Shown here: one piece after another, positions 19,725 through 28,045 of the stretch
Position numbering within the stretch: position 1 is the stretch's first letter
Layout: each line of letters begins with the position of its first letter
Source of the DNA: Pseudomonas mangrovi
Lineage (GTDB): Bacteria; Pseudomonadota; Gammaproteobacteria; Pseudomonadales; Pseudomonadaceae
DNA length: 64,000 bases
Direction: 5' to 3'
NCBI RefSeq assembly: GCF_003052585.1
Contig: NZ_QASN01000017.1
Location: forward strand, 186,001-250,000
The notes under the pieces: generated by a model
Seen by the model: only the letters and a program-made list of their open reading frames with translations
Databases searched by the model: none
What the model was told of the DNA's origin: nothing
Translations under genes and position numbers: made by a program

Positions 19725-20717
19725 ATGCCCGGCTTTCCCGATGACATCGATCTGCAGGCCTTCTGGGACGACGATCTGTACGCGCGCCAGAACATCACCG
19801 ACCTGCCGCCAACCGATGAGCTGGTCGCCGAACTCGAAGCCGAGCTCGGCTACCGCCTGCCCGCCAGCTATCTGGCCTTCATGCGCCGGCACAACGGCGG
19901 CACCCCGCGCCTGAGCTGCTTCCCCACCACGGAAACGACTTCCTGGGCCGAGGACCACGCCGCCATCACCAGCTTCCTCAGCATCGGCCGCGCCAAGACC
20001 TACTCGCTCGGTGGCGAGCTGGGCAGCCGCTTCATGATCGAGGAATGGGGCTACCCGGACCTGGGCGTGTACATCTGCGACTGCCCGTCGGCCGGCCACG
20101 ACATGGTCGCCCTGGACTACCGCGCCTGTGGCCCGTCGGGCGAGCCGCAGGTGGTCCACGTCGACCAGGAAAGCGATTACCGAATCACCTTTCTCGCCGC
20201 GGACTTCGAGAGCTTCGTGCGCGGCCTGGTCGACCCCGAGGTCTACGACAGCGCCGAGGACGACTACCAGGACGACCTGCTGCGGGTGACCCGCGGCAGC
20301 TTCTCCGCGGCGCTGGCCCCGCTGCTGGAGAACGTCGCGCCGCTGCCGCAGATCGGCGAGGCGCTGCGCACCATTGCCCTGCGGATTCTCGAAGAAAAAC
20401 GCTACTTCGCCCTGCACGCCGACCCGCTGTCCTGGCTGCTGTACGACCTGCAGTTCTGGCTCTACCAGCGTCACCATCGCGTCGAGCGGCGCGAAGACTA
20501 TCTGGATGCGTACCCGGCGCTGATCGCCTTTGGAGAGGGCTTCGGCACCGGCGGCTATGCCCCTGATTTCATCAAGGACTGGTTCAAGGCACGCTTTGCC
20601 GCAGGCGAGCTGAAACAGAGCCGCGACGGTATCGTGCTCAGCGAACAGCACCAGACGCAGGTACTGGAGCAGGTGCGTGCGCTGCTCGCGGCGAACCATA
20701 CGCGCGACCAAAACTGA
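19725..20717 (+). CDS. SMI1/KNR4 (SUKH) family protein
   Basis: A 330-residue soluble protein. The first half has the SMI1/KNR4 pattern: an acidic N-terminus, LVAELEAELGYRLPASYLAFMRRHNGG, then a beta-rich segment with GYPDLGVYICDCPSAGHDMVALDYR. The second half (about 180-330) is a helical region rich in acidic and aromatic residues that I do not recognise. SUKH proteins are often immunity proteins of toxin systems, but no toxin gene is nearby and many are solitary. It follows trpI by 26 bp with an AAGGA ribosome site, so it may belong to the same transcript. Confidence 0.8.
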   Translation: MPGFPDDIDLQAFWDDDLYARQNITDLPPTDELVAELEAELGYRLPASYLAFMRRHNGGTPRLSCFPTTETTSWAEDHAAITSFLSIGRAKTYSLGGELGSRFMIEEWGYPDLGVYICDCPSAGHDMVALDYRACGPSGEPQVVHVDQESDYRITFLAADFESFVRGLVDPEVYDSAEDDYQDDLLRVTRGSFSAALAPLLENVAPLPQIGEALRTIALRILEEKRYFALHADPLSWLLYDLQFWLYQRHHRVERREDYLDAYPALIAFGEGFGTGGYAPDFIKDWFKARFAAGELKQSRDGIVLSEQHQTQVLEQVRALLAANHTRDQN

Positions 20718-20739
20718 ACCTACCTATCGGAAATCCCCC

Positions 20740-21237
20740 ATGCACAAGAGCTTTCTCTACAGCGGCCTGCTCGCCGCGCTGGCCGTCGTCAACGTTCAGG
20801 CCGCCTCGCTGGAGGTGAATGGCTCGGGCCTGGTGCAGAACCTGTCCTGCACCGGCCAGGACGTCAGCATCGGCGGCAACGACAACCAGATCCGCCTCAG
20901 CGGCCAGTGCGGCGCCGTTCTGGTGCAGGGCTGGGACCTGCAGGTGACCCTGGACAAGGCGCACTCGCTACGGGTCAACGGCGTCAACATTCAGGTCCGG
21001 GTCGAACGTACCGACAGCCTGAGCGTGGACGGTAGCAGCAACCAGATCCGCGCCACCCTGAGCGGTGGCGAGCCACCGAGTGTGGCCAGCGTGGCCGGCG
21101 CCGAACATCTGCTCGACCTGCACTTCAACGGGCCGGCGCGGGTCGAACTTGGCGGTATGGATCACCGCCTCGACTGGCACGGCCACGAGCCGGTGATCGA
21201 GGCCTCGGGCGTACGCCACCAGATCGATCGCTGGTAG
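20740..21237 (+). CDS. Secreted DUF3060-domain protein
   Basis: A 165-residue protein with a clear signal peptide (MHKSFLYSGLLAALAVVNVQA, cleavage after about residue 21). The mature part is a repetitive beta-rich DUF3060 domain with recurring hydrophilic turns such as SIGGNDNQIRLSG, SVDGSSNQIRAT and ELGGMDHRLDWHG. This suggests a small beta-helix or beta-solenoid in the periplasm. Function is unknown. It starts 22 bp after the SUKH gene. The AraC regulator gene ends convergently 21 bp downstream. Confidence 0.8.
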   Translation: MHKSFLYSGLLAALAVVNVQAASLEVNGSGLVQNLSCTGQDVSIGGNDNQIRLSGQCGAVLVQGWDLQVTLDKAHSLRVNGVNIQVRVERTDSLSVDGSSNQIRATLSGGEPPSVASVAGAEHLLDLHFNGPARVELGGMDHRLDWHGHEPVIEASGVRHQIDRW

Positions 21238-21258
21238 CCGGCGCGGGTCGGCGCCCGT

Positions 21259-22047
21259 TCAGGCCCGCTCGACAAACAGCCGCACTCCCCGCGAGCGGGC
21301 CAGCACGCTGGACGGCGTCATGCCGAGAATCGTGCGGAAGGTGTGATTGAAATGGGCCGAGTCGGTGAAGCCTGCCGCGATCGCCGCATCGGTCAGGCTC
21401 AGGCCCTGGGCAACACCAACCGAGGTGACGAACAGCCGGTGCCACTGCCGATAGCGGCGGATGGGTATGCCGACATGCTGGCGAAACAGCTGCGTCAGCC
21501 GCGGCACCGACAGCGCAACCTGGCGGGCCAGGCTTTCGATGGAGGGATTGCGCGCCACGTCGCGCTTGATCAGCTCCACCGCATGCATGACCCGTGGATC
21601 ACAGGGCGGCGCCTCCCAGGGCAGGCCCTGCGGATTGATCAGCAGCTCCAGCCACTGCCAGACCTGTGCCGGCTCGGCCGCCTCGCCGCGCAGGCTGGAA
21701 AAACGCTCGATCCACTGCGCCTCGTCGTCCAGATCGAGTGCCAGCTCGCCCAGCTGGCGAGCAAAGCGCGGCTGCAGCCGGCGCCAGTCCGCACCGAACA
21801 CATCGAGAAAGCACATGGCGATGCGCGAGCCGCAACTGTCGGCGTCGAATGCCGCGCCAGCCGGTGCGAGGGCGGATCGACAGAGCGCTTCACCCGCGCC
21901 ATTGCGCAGCCTCAAGGGTCCGTCGAGCCCGATCACCAGCATGCAGGCGGCCTGGCTGAGCTGTAGCGGCTGGTCGAAATGGCTGAGGTAGAAGGTGCGC
22001 TTGTCCCACAAGTAGAGCAGCAGCAGACCCTGGTCGTGCATGGGCAT
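21259..22047 (-). CDS. AraC-family transcriptional regulator
   Basis: A 262-residue regulator. The N-terminal two thirds is a cupin-like sensing domain (MPMHDQGLLLLYLWDKRTFYLSHFDQPLQLSQ). The C-terminal AraC double helix-turn-helix runs from SIESLARQVALSVPRLTQLFRQHVGIP to AIAAGFTDSAHFNHTFRTILGMTPSS. The start at 22047 is preceded by a GAGG and gives MPMHDQG; longer in-frame extensions are not AraC-like. It is divergent from the lipase gene, so it may regulate it (inference). Its leader carries a CA motif next to the ribosome site. Confidence 0.9.
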   Translation of the reverse strand: MPMHDQGLLLLYLWDKRTFYLSHFDQPLQLSQAACMLVIGLDGPLRLRNGAGEALCRSALAPAGAAFDADSCGSRIAMCFLDVFGADWRRLQPRFARQLGELALDLDDEAQWIERFSSLRGEAAEPAQVWQWLELLINPQGLPWEAPPCDPRVMHAVELIKRDVARNPSIESLARQVALSVPRLTQLFRQHVGIPIRRYRQWHRLFVTSVGVAQGLSLTDAAIAAGFTDSAHFNHTFRTILGMTPSSVLARSRGVRLFVERA

Positions 22048-22053
22048 TGAGCC

Positions 22054-22067
22054 TCGTTGTTGTTGTG
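22054..22067 (-). promoter_or_regulatory. Hfq/Crc CA motif in the AraC-gene leader
   Basis: On the transcribed strand the leader reads CACAACAACAACGA, immediately before the GAGG ribosome site and 7 nt from the ATG. It contains AACAACAA, a match to the AAYAAYAA motif bound by Hfq with Crc in pseudomonads. The 14-mer is the exact inverted copy of 22226-22239. Confidence 0.6.
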
Positions 22068-22225
22068 CTCGCAGGGTTAGCACAAGCATGCACAGGCGAG
22101 AAGAGCGAACGCGACACAGGTCGCGAAAATCGCCCCACCACCCGGAGATTTCAGCAGTTCTTACAAGCTGGGCGGACGCACGGGTGATTCCATGGCCGCC
22201 GCTTCCGCTGCTGTGTGCGGAAAGC

Positions 22226-22239
22226 CACAACAACAACGA
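22226..22239 (+). promoter_or_regulatory. Hfq/Crc CA motif in the lipase leader
   Basis: CACAACAACAACGA, with AACAACAA inside it, lies 16 nt upstream of the lipase ATG and just 5' of its AGGA ribosome site. This position suits translational repression by Hfq-Crc during growth on preferred carbon sources. Binding is inferred from motif and position. Confidence 0.6.
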
Positions 22240-22254
22240 ACACAGGAATACCTC

Positions 22255-23190
22255 ATGAAAAAGCTACTCCTCCCGCTTGCTGCCTCCCTCGCCTTCGGCG
22301 CGCTCTCCGCGCACGCCGGCACCCAGGCCCAGACCCGCAATCCGGTGGTCCTGGTCCCCGGCATCTTCGCCTTCGACAGCATCGCCACCGTGGACTACTG
22401 GTACCAGCTGCCCAGCACCCTGCAGAAGCAGGGCGCCACCGTCCACGTGCCCAAGATCAATGCCTTCGACAGCTCCGCCCGGCGCGGCGAAGACCTGATC
22501 GCCCAACTCGAGCAGATCCGCGCCGCCTCCGGCGGCAAGGTCAGCAAGTTCAACCTGATCGGCCACAGCCAGGGTGGCGTGACCGCACGCTACGTAATGA
22601 ACACCCGCCCGGACCTGGTCGCCTCGGTAACCACCCTGCACTCGCCACACAAGGGTTCGCCACTGGCTGATCAGGTGACCGAAACCGCACCGGAAGGCAG
22701 CCTCCAGGGGGTCACCCTGGATGTGCTGCTCAACGCCACCGGCGACATGGTCAACCTGCTCTCGGACAACCGCAAAAGCCGCTCCGACGTCAGGGCCATG
22801 CTCGCCGAGTTCAATCAACAGGGCGCGGCCGCCAACAACGCCACCTTCCCTGCCGGCCTGCCCACCAGCGCCTGTGGCGAAGGCCCGCAAAGCGTGACGC
22901 TGGGCGGTCACCCGATCCGCCTCTACTCGATGAGCGGTACCTCGCCGATGACCAACCTGTTCGACCTGTCCGACCCCCTGTTCGTCACCACCTCGCTGTC
23001 CTTCAGCGAGCCCAACGACGGCGTCACCGGGCGCTGCTCCAGCCACTTCGGCAAGGTGCTCAAGGACAACTACCGGATGAACCATATCGACGTGAACAAC
23101 CACCTGTTCGGTCTGGTATCGCTGTTCGAGACCAACCCGAAGACGGTCATGCTCAACCACGTCAATCGCCTCAAGAACGCCGGTCTCTGA
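22255..23190 (+). CDS. lipA: Secreted triacylglycerol lipase (Pseudomonas family I)
   Basis: A 311-residue extracellular lipase. A signal peptide covers residues 1 to about 21 (MKKLLLPLAASLAFGALSAHA). The nucleophile is Ser105 in GHSQG, the acid is probably Asp255 in SEPNDGVTG, and the base is His277 in MNHIDVNN. Two cysteines (C207, C261) can form the disulfide known in family I lipases, and the nearby aspartates fit the structural Ca2+ site. Secretion is expected through Sec and then the type II system. The foldase gene follows directly, as this family requires. The ATG is preceded by AGGA. Family I.1 versus I.2 was not resolved. Confidence 0.95.
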   Translation: MKKLLLPLAASLAFGALSAHAGTQAQTRNPVVLVPGIFAFDSIATVDYWYQLPSTLQKQGATVHVPKINAFDSSARRGEDLIAQLEQIRAASGGKVSKFNLIGHSQGGVTARYVMNTRPDLVASVTTLHSPHKGSPLADQVTETAPEGSLQGVTLDVLLNATGDMVNLLSDNRKSRSDVRAMLAEFNQQGAAANNATFPAGLPTSACGEGPQSVTLGGHPIRLYSMSGTSPMTNLFDLSDPLFVTTSLSFSEPNDGVTGRCSSHFGKVLKDNYRMNHIDVNNHLFGLVSLFETNPKTVMLNHVNRLKNAGL

Positions 23191-23238
23191 CCCCCGCCGG
23201 GCACGCCTGCGGGCGTGCCCGCCTTCGAGGAAGCTTCG

Positions 23239-24258
23239 ATGTCGCAACGAATCCTCGGTGTCGCGCTGCTCGGCGGCCTCTGCCTGATCGGCGCCAGCAC
23301 CTACTTCACCTATCAGCAACTCGACATGCCTGAGCCGCCCGCAGCGCCGGTGGCGCCGCCCGTCGCGGTGGACAGCTCGGTCGAGCAGTCACGCGCACTC
23401 AATCGCCAACTGCGCGACACATCGATCAAGGCATTGCCCGATCCCGGCCCGCTGCCCGCTTCGCTACAGGGTGCCCAGCATGGGGTGCTGCTACGCATGA
23501 GCGAGGATGGCCAGCTCATCCTCCAGGAAGACCTGCTGCACCTGTTCGACTTCTACCTTGCCGGCGGCGAAGAGGATGACCTGGCGCGGCTGCTGCAACG
23601 TATCCATCGCGATCTGGCGGCGCAGCTCAATGGCGTCGCCCTGGACCAGGCGCGCGACCTGCTGCGCCGCTACATCGACTACCGCATTGCCCTGAAAGAC
23701 CTGCCGCGCATGCCGCGCACGCTCGAACCCGTACAGTTGCGCCAGCGCCTCGCGGCGCTCGACGCCATGCGCCGCAGCCACTTCAGTACCGAGGAAGTCG
23801 AAATGTTCTTCGCCAGCCAGTATGCCGAAGACAGCTACACCATCCAGCGACTGGAGATCACCCGCAGCGACCTGGACCCGCAGCAACGCCAGCAGGCCCT
23901 CGACGCACTCGATCGACAATTGCCGGATGCGCTGCGCGAGGCACGCCAGCAAAGCACCAGCCACGCCGAGCTATACGCCACCACCCGGCAGCTGCAGTCC
24001 GAGGGCGCCAGCGCCGAGGATCTCCGCCGAGTGCGCGAGGAAAGTCTTGGCGCCCAGGCGGCCGATGCGCTGGCGCAGCTGGACCAGCAACAGGCGCAGT
24101 GGCAGGCACGCCTGAGCGACTACACCGCCGAGCGCAACCGCTTGCGCAGTGCCGGCCTCGCCGAGCGCGACCTGCAACAAGCCATCGACGCACTGCAGAC
24201 ACGCCGCTTCGACGAACGTGAACGGCTGCGGGTGAGAGCGCTGGATGGCGAACTGTGA
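23239..24258 (+). CDS. Lipase-specific foldase (Lif, lipase chaperone)
   Basis: A 339-residue membrane-anchored periplasmic chaperone. The N-terminal anchor is about residues 4-24 (RILGVALLGGLCLIGASTYF), followed by a Pro-rich linker and a long helical, Gln/Arg/Leu-rich domain. The foldase motif region is seen as LFDFYLAGGEEDD (usually FDY.LS..GE), and the C-terminal coiled helices wrap the lipase. It starts 48 bp after lipA with GAGGAA. Naming varies (lipB, lipH, lif), so no symbol is given. Length matches the family. Confidence 0.93.
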   Translation: MSQRILGVALLGGLCLIGASTYFTYQQLDMPEPPAAPVAPPVAVDSSVEQSRALNRQLRDTSIKALPDPGPLPASLQGAQHGVLLRMSEDGQLILQEDLLHLFDFYLAGGEEDDLARLLQRIHRDLAAQLNGVALDQARDLLRRYIDYRIALKDLPRMPRTLEPVQLRQRLAALDAMRRSHFSTEEVEMFFASQYAEDSYTIQRLEITRSDLDPQQRQQALDALDRQLPDALREARQQSTSHAELYATTRQLQSEGASAEDLRRVREESLGAQAADALAQLDQQQAQWQARLSDYTAERNRLRSAGLAERDLQQAIDALQTRRFDERERLRVRALDGEL

Positions 24259-24313
24259 CAGCCGGCTCAAGCCGAGGGGACGACCTGGGTAGTCCGCTCG
24301 GCAGCCTTCGGGC

Positions 24314-24404
24314 GCCGAGCGAAGCGCGGCTCAACCGCGAAGCCCATGTCCTGGCCCCGCAGGTATCCGAGACACCGCCCGTTGGGCCCGGCGGCCCAAC
24401 CTAC
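24314..24404 (-). repeat. About 90-bp repeat, copy 1, ending in a GTTGGGCC palindrome
   Basis: A direct repeat of 24933-25023. It includes ACACCGCCCGTTGGGCC and the inverted pair GTTGGGCC/GGCCCAAC, ending in CCTAC. On the minus strand it begins GTAGGTTGGGCC, and the TAG there is the stop codon of the gene at 24401-24871. Homology is strongest in the 35 bp next to the stop and looser beyond. Confidence 0.7.
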
Positions 24405-24871
24405 TTGCGCGGGACGGGAATCTCGATGCCGGGGCAGGCTCGGGAATAGAACACCACATGGCGATTGGACAGCCTGATCTGCCGATCGGGGGCGTCGTAG
24501 ATGCTCAGGTTGTCGTAACGCTCTCTCTGCAACCATTCTTGCGCCGGATAGCGGGCACGCACCGATTCGCGAAAGGCTTCGAACTCAGCGTAAGGACGGG
24601 CTGACTGCGAGGTGGTATGCGCGAAATACAGCATGTAGATGCACTCCTCTTTGGCTCGCACCTCGACGTACTGACGTGCAGGGTTGTCGCGATCCGTGCT
24701 GTGTATCGAAGTCGCGGTCGGATGCGAATAGGGTGAGAAATAGCGGTCGTCCAGCGCGCTCAGCGGTTGCCCCAGGCAGGCTTCCGGGTCGCTGAACACG
24801 TCGCAGGTGGGTGCTGCATGCAGTGGCATGGCAGGCAGTGCCGAGAGGGCCAGCAGGGGTATCCAGCGCAT
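24401..24871 (-). CDS. Small secreted protein of unknown function
   Basis: A 156-residue protein with a signal peptide (MRWIPLLALSALPAMPLHA). The mature part has four cysteines, including CDVFSDPEACLG near the N-terminus and a final SRACPGIEIPVPRK, so periplasmic disulfides are likely. I do not recognise the family. It lies between two copies of a 90-bp repeat, and its TAG stop is the first triplet of copy 1. The next gene upstream on the same strand is the 389-residue secreted protein. Confidence 0.7.
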   Translation of the reverse strand: MRWIPLLALSALPAMPLHAAPTCDVFSDPEACLGQPLSALDDRYFSPYSHPTATSIHSTDRDNPARQYVEVRAKEECIYMLYFAHTTSQSARPYAEFEAFRESVRARYPAQEWLQRERYDNLSIYDAPDRQIRLSNRHVVFYSRACPGIEIPVPRK

Positions 24872-24932
24872 TCGTTGCGTCCTTTTCAGCCAGATGAATC
24901 CATTCGCAGATCGTTCATGCGTTGAGTCCTAC

Positions 24933-25023
24933 GCCGAGCGACGCGAGGCCCAACGTGGCTGCCCATACGCAAGCCGCGAAGGTCTCCGAAACACCGCCCG
25001 TTGGGCCTGGTGGCCCAACCTAC
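24933..25023 (-). repeat. About 90-bp repeat, copy 2
   Basis: The direct counterpart of 24314-24404, with the same ACACCGCCCGTTGGGCC core, GTTGGGCC/GGCCCAAC arms and CCTAC end. Its minus-strand TAG is the stop codon of the gene at 25020-26189. It fills most of the 148-bp gap before the next gene. Confidence 0.7.
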
Positions 25024-26189
25024 AGCTTTACCCGCCCCGGTTGCTGGCGGATGACCTCGTAGGGCAGCACCGACCACTCCGGGTACTCGCAGGCGCGGGC
25101 CACGCGGGCAAAGCTGGGGCCAAGATGGAGGCCCTGATCGCTCAGATACCAGGAAGGATATTTCCAGATCTCGGTGTCGCTGTAGTCACAGTCGTCATCC
25201 GTCGCGACCGGCTGCATCTGCTCCGGGTAGAGCCGGGTGAGCTGCTCGACCAGCCAGGGCGCCAGCTGCTCGCGGCGATAACGCGAGTAGTTCGAGAAGT
25301 CGGTGTCGTTGCGCTCGGGGGCCGCGGAGTCGTCGCGATAGTCGTAGCGGAACGGCTTGCCGTCGCCGATCCAGAGCACTTCCTCCAGGGTCAGTTCGTT
25401 GCCGCTGTCGACCTCGATGGTCAGCGGCACATCGCCGAAGTCCGGGTGCGCGCCGCCGCAGAAGTAGCTGGTGAAGAGGCTCAGGCTGACCGCCTTGGCG
25501 GAAAACAGGTGCGGGGTGGCGTGCTGGTCGAACTCGCTGCCCATGCCGCTGCCACCCAGCTGGCACTGGTGAAAGGCCATCACCTCCTGCCAGAAGCGCT
25601 CGCGCAGCTGCAGGTTGATTCGTTCCAGCTGCGCCGGGGAGTAGCCGTCGAGCAGTTCGAACAGCTCGATGCCACTGACCTCGTCGCGACGCCACTGCAG
25701 CCGTCGACCCATGAACTCGCTTTCGCGCAGGGTCTGCCTTTCGCCGCTGGCGAGCAGGCGGATGAACTCGTAGGGCTGGCGCTGGTACAGGTCCACCCAG
25801 AACGCGTCGGCCCCGGCCGGAAGTGCCTCCAGGCGCACGGGTGCCAACTGCACGGCGAACACCCGCCCCTGCGGGCTGCGCCATTGCCCTTTCCAGCCGC
25901 CCTCCTCGGTCGGCGTCAGCGCCAGCTGCGGCAACGGCTCGCCAAAGCGCTCGTAGCCTTCCTGCAGCTGCATACCGCCTGCTGTAACAGTCCCCTCCAG
26001 CGGCAGGTCCAGCAGGTGCTTGCGGTAGAAATAGCGACCTTCGACGCGTTCGCTCTCCAGGTGCAGCTCGACCACTATCGGCATCTTGCCCAGCACACCC
26101 TCGAGAACCTGGATATTGCCTGCCGCGTGCAGCAGAGGACTGGATAGCAGCACCAGTGGCAACAATGCCCGGCGGATGGCACACAACAT
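25020..26189 (-). CDS. Secreted protein with DUF3298/RsiV-like C-terminal region
   Basis: A 389-residue protein with an N-terminal signal peptide (MLCAIRRALLPLVLLSSPLLHAAG). The second half has an SYFCGGAHPDFGDVPLTIEVDSG segment, which resembles the GGAHP region of DUF3298/RsiV-type periplasmic domains. The first half starts NIQVLEGVLGKMPIVVELHLE and is not recognised. The start at 26189 follows AGGAGAGGGG. It begins 29 bp after recD and may be read through from recCBD. Its TAG stop is supplied by repeat copy 2. Confidence 0.7.
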   Translation of the reverse strand: MLCAIRRALLPLVLLSSPLLHAAGNIQVLEGVLGKMPIVVELHLESERVEGRYFYRKHLLDLPLEGTVTAGGMQLQEGYERFGEPLPQLALTPTEEGGWKGQWRSPQGRVFAVQLAPVRLEALPAGADAFWVDLYQRQPYEFIRLLASGERQTLRESEFMGRRLQWRRDEVSGIELFELLDGYSPAQLERINLQLRERFWQEVMAFHQCQLGGSGMGSEFDQHATPHLFSAKAVSLSLFTSYFCGGAHPDFGDVPLTIEVDSGNELTLEEVLWIGDGKPFRYDYRDDSAAPERNDTDFSNYSRYRREQLAPWLVEQLTRLYPEQMQPVATDDDCDYSDTEIWKYPSWYLSDQGLHLGPSFARVARACEYPEWSVLPYEVIRQQPGRVKL

Positions 26190-26218
26190 GGATTCCCCTC
26201 TCCTTAGAAATGAGTGAT

Positions 26219-28045
26219 TCAGAACAACTGGAACTGACCCGCGGCATTGGCCTCGGCCGGCCCCGGTGGATCGCCCTGGTCCGGCGCAGCGATCGCCAGC
26301 CGCTCGGCCAGCCCGGCGGCACGCTCGGCACGGGTGCTGACTGCCTCCTGCAGGCGCGGCGCCAGGCTCCACAGCTCGACGCGCCGCTTGGCTCGGGTAA
26401 CGCCGGTGTAGAGCAGGCTGCGGGTCAGCAGCGGGCTGGGTTGCTCGGGCAGTACCAGCAGCACCTCTTCGAACTCAGAGCCCTGGCTCTTGTGCACGGT
26501 CATGGCAAAGGCGCTGTCGTGGCTGGGCAGGCGCGCCGGCACGAAGGGCCGGTAGCCGTCCTCGCTCTCGAAGAACACCCGCAGGCCGTGCTCGCTGTTC
26601 AGGCAGATGCCGATGTCACCGTTGAACAGGCCGAGGGCGTAGTCGTTCTGTCGCACCATCACCGCGCGCCCCGGATACCAGCGTGCGTTGCCCAGGCTGA
26701 AGCGCCGGCGGATGCGCGCCTCGAAGGCCTCGTTGATGCCGGCCACGCCCCAGCCCCCTTCACGCTGCGCGGTAAGCACGCGAAAGCTGTTGAAGGCGGC
26801 GAAGGCCTGCGCCGGTTCGCCGCCACGCGCCGCCGCGAGAAAGCCGGCGTAGCCGCTGTCCAGCCGTTCAAGCAGGCCGTTCTGAGCCGGATGGGCATTC
26901 CAGGCCAGGTCCGGGCGATCCTCGGCGAGCAGCGCCAGGGTGCCGCGCGCCTCGCCGGCGTTGATCCGCCGGGCCAGTTCGCCGATACCGCTGTCGCCGG
27001 CGAAGCGATGGCTGTGGCTGAGCAGCACCACGGCATCGCCGAGGCGCGAGCTCGGCGCCTGCACCGGCACGCGCTGTCCGGTGATGCGCTGCAGCTCGGC
27101 CACGGAGCCTGCGTCAAAGCCGCGGCCCTCGCACAGTTCGGCGAACACCGCGCCGGCTTCCACGGCGCTGAGCTGATCCTTGTCGCCGAGCAGGATCAGC
27201 CGCGCGCCAGGCGGCAGTGCCTCGACCAGCTTGGCCATCAGTGCCAGGTCAATCATCGAGGCTTCATCGACCACCAGCACATCCAGCGGCAATGGCTGGG
27301 CCGCGTCATGGCGTACCTGCGGGCTGTCGCCGCTGGCCCCGAGCAGGCGATGCAGGGTGCGCGCGGTCTCCGGCAGCGCCGCCTTGATCTCCTCGCTCAC
27401 CGGCAGCGCCGCCTTGGCATTTCTGATCGCCTCGGCCATCCGCGCCGCGGCCTTGCCGGTCGGCGCGGCCAGGCCGATGGCCAGCGGCCGGCCCTGCTCC
27501 AGCAGCGCGGCGAGCAGGCGCACCACGGTGGTGGTCTTGCCGGTGCCGGGGCCGCCGGAGATCACCGCCAGCTGGCGGCGTACCGCCTGGGCCGCCGCCA
27601 GGCGCTGCCAGTCCGGGCTCTGCTGGTTGAAGGCGAACAGCCGCTGCAGGCTGTCTGCCAGGCGCTGCTCGTCCACCGCCGGACGCTGCCCGGCCAGGGC
27701 CAGCAGACGCTGTGCCAGGCGCACCTCGTAGGCGTGATAACGCGCCAGATAGAGACGTTCGCCATCCAGGATCAGCGGGGCGAAGGCTCCGGGCGCGCCA
27801 ACCAGCGCACTTTCGTTCAGTTGCGTACGCCACTGCGCCAGCTCTGGCAGGCGCAGCGCACTGCCCGACCAGGGCTGACTACCGGCCCAGGCGCGCAGCG
27901 GCAGGCAGACATCGCCGCGCGCCAGTGCCTCGCTGCACAGCGCGGCGCCGGCCAGCACCGCTGGTGATGCCTGCGGGTCGAGGCGCTGCAGGCTGTCGAG
28001 CAGCGCGCGCTCCAGCGACCCGAGGGGGATATCGGCAAGACTCAT
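26219..28045 (-). CDS. recD: Exodeoxyribonuclease V alpha subunit (5'-3' helicase)
   Basis: A 608-residue RecBCD subunit, a superfamily 1B helicase. Walker A is VISGGPGTGKTTTV near residue 163, Walker B is in DVLVVDEASMIDLAL, and late helicase motifs include FAMTVHKSQGSEFEEVLLVLP and LLYTGVTRAKRRVEL. It starts within the recB stop (ATGA overlap), completing a coupled recC-recB-recD operon. RecD also regulates RecB nuclease activity at Chi. Confidence 0.97.
   Translation of the reverse strand: MSLADIPLGSLERALLDSLQRLDPQASPAVLAGAALCSEALARGDVCLPLRAWAGSQPWSGSALRLPELAQWRTQLNESALVGAPGAFAPLILDGERLYLARYHAYEVRLAQRLLALAGQRPAVDEQRLADSLQRLFAFNQQSPDWQRLAAAQAVRRQLAVISGGPGTGKTTTVVRLLAALLEQGRPLAIGLAAPTGKAAARMAEAIRNAKAALPVSEEIKAALPETARTLHRLLGASGDSPQVRHDAAQPLPLDVLVVDEASMIDLALMAKLVEALPPGARLILLGDKDQLSAVEAGAVFAELCEGRGFDAGSVAELQRITGQRVPVQAPSSRLGDAVVLLSHSHRFAGDSGIGELARRINAGEARGTLALLAEDRPDLAWNAHPAQNGLLERLDSGYAGFLAAARGGEPAQAFAAFNSFRVLTAQREGGWGVAGINEAFEARIRRRFSLGNARWYPGRAVMVRQNDYALGLFNGDIGICLNSEHGLRVFFESEDGYRPFVPARLPSHDSAFAMTVHKSQGSEFEEVLLVLPEQPSPLLTRSLLYTGVTRAKRRVELWSLAPRLQEAVSTRAERAAGLAERLAIAAPDQGDPPGPAEANAAGQFQLF

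Noticed and set aside
19725..21237. Toxin-immunity island around the SUKH gene
   Set aside because: No toxin, Rhs, VgrG or secretion gene is present. The neighbours are trpI and a DUF3060 gene with normal base composition.
22048..22254. Sigma-54 promoter for lipA, as reported for some Pseudomonas lipases
   Set aside because: No GG-N10-GC element with TGGCAC/TTGC-like flanks was found on the plus strand of this gap.
26219..28045. Possible frameshift or split in recD because plus-strand frames of 603 codons overlap it
   Set aside because: recD is a continuous 608-codon frame with all helicase motifs; the opposite frame is a shadow.
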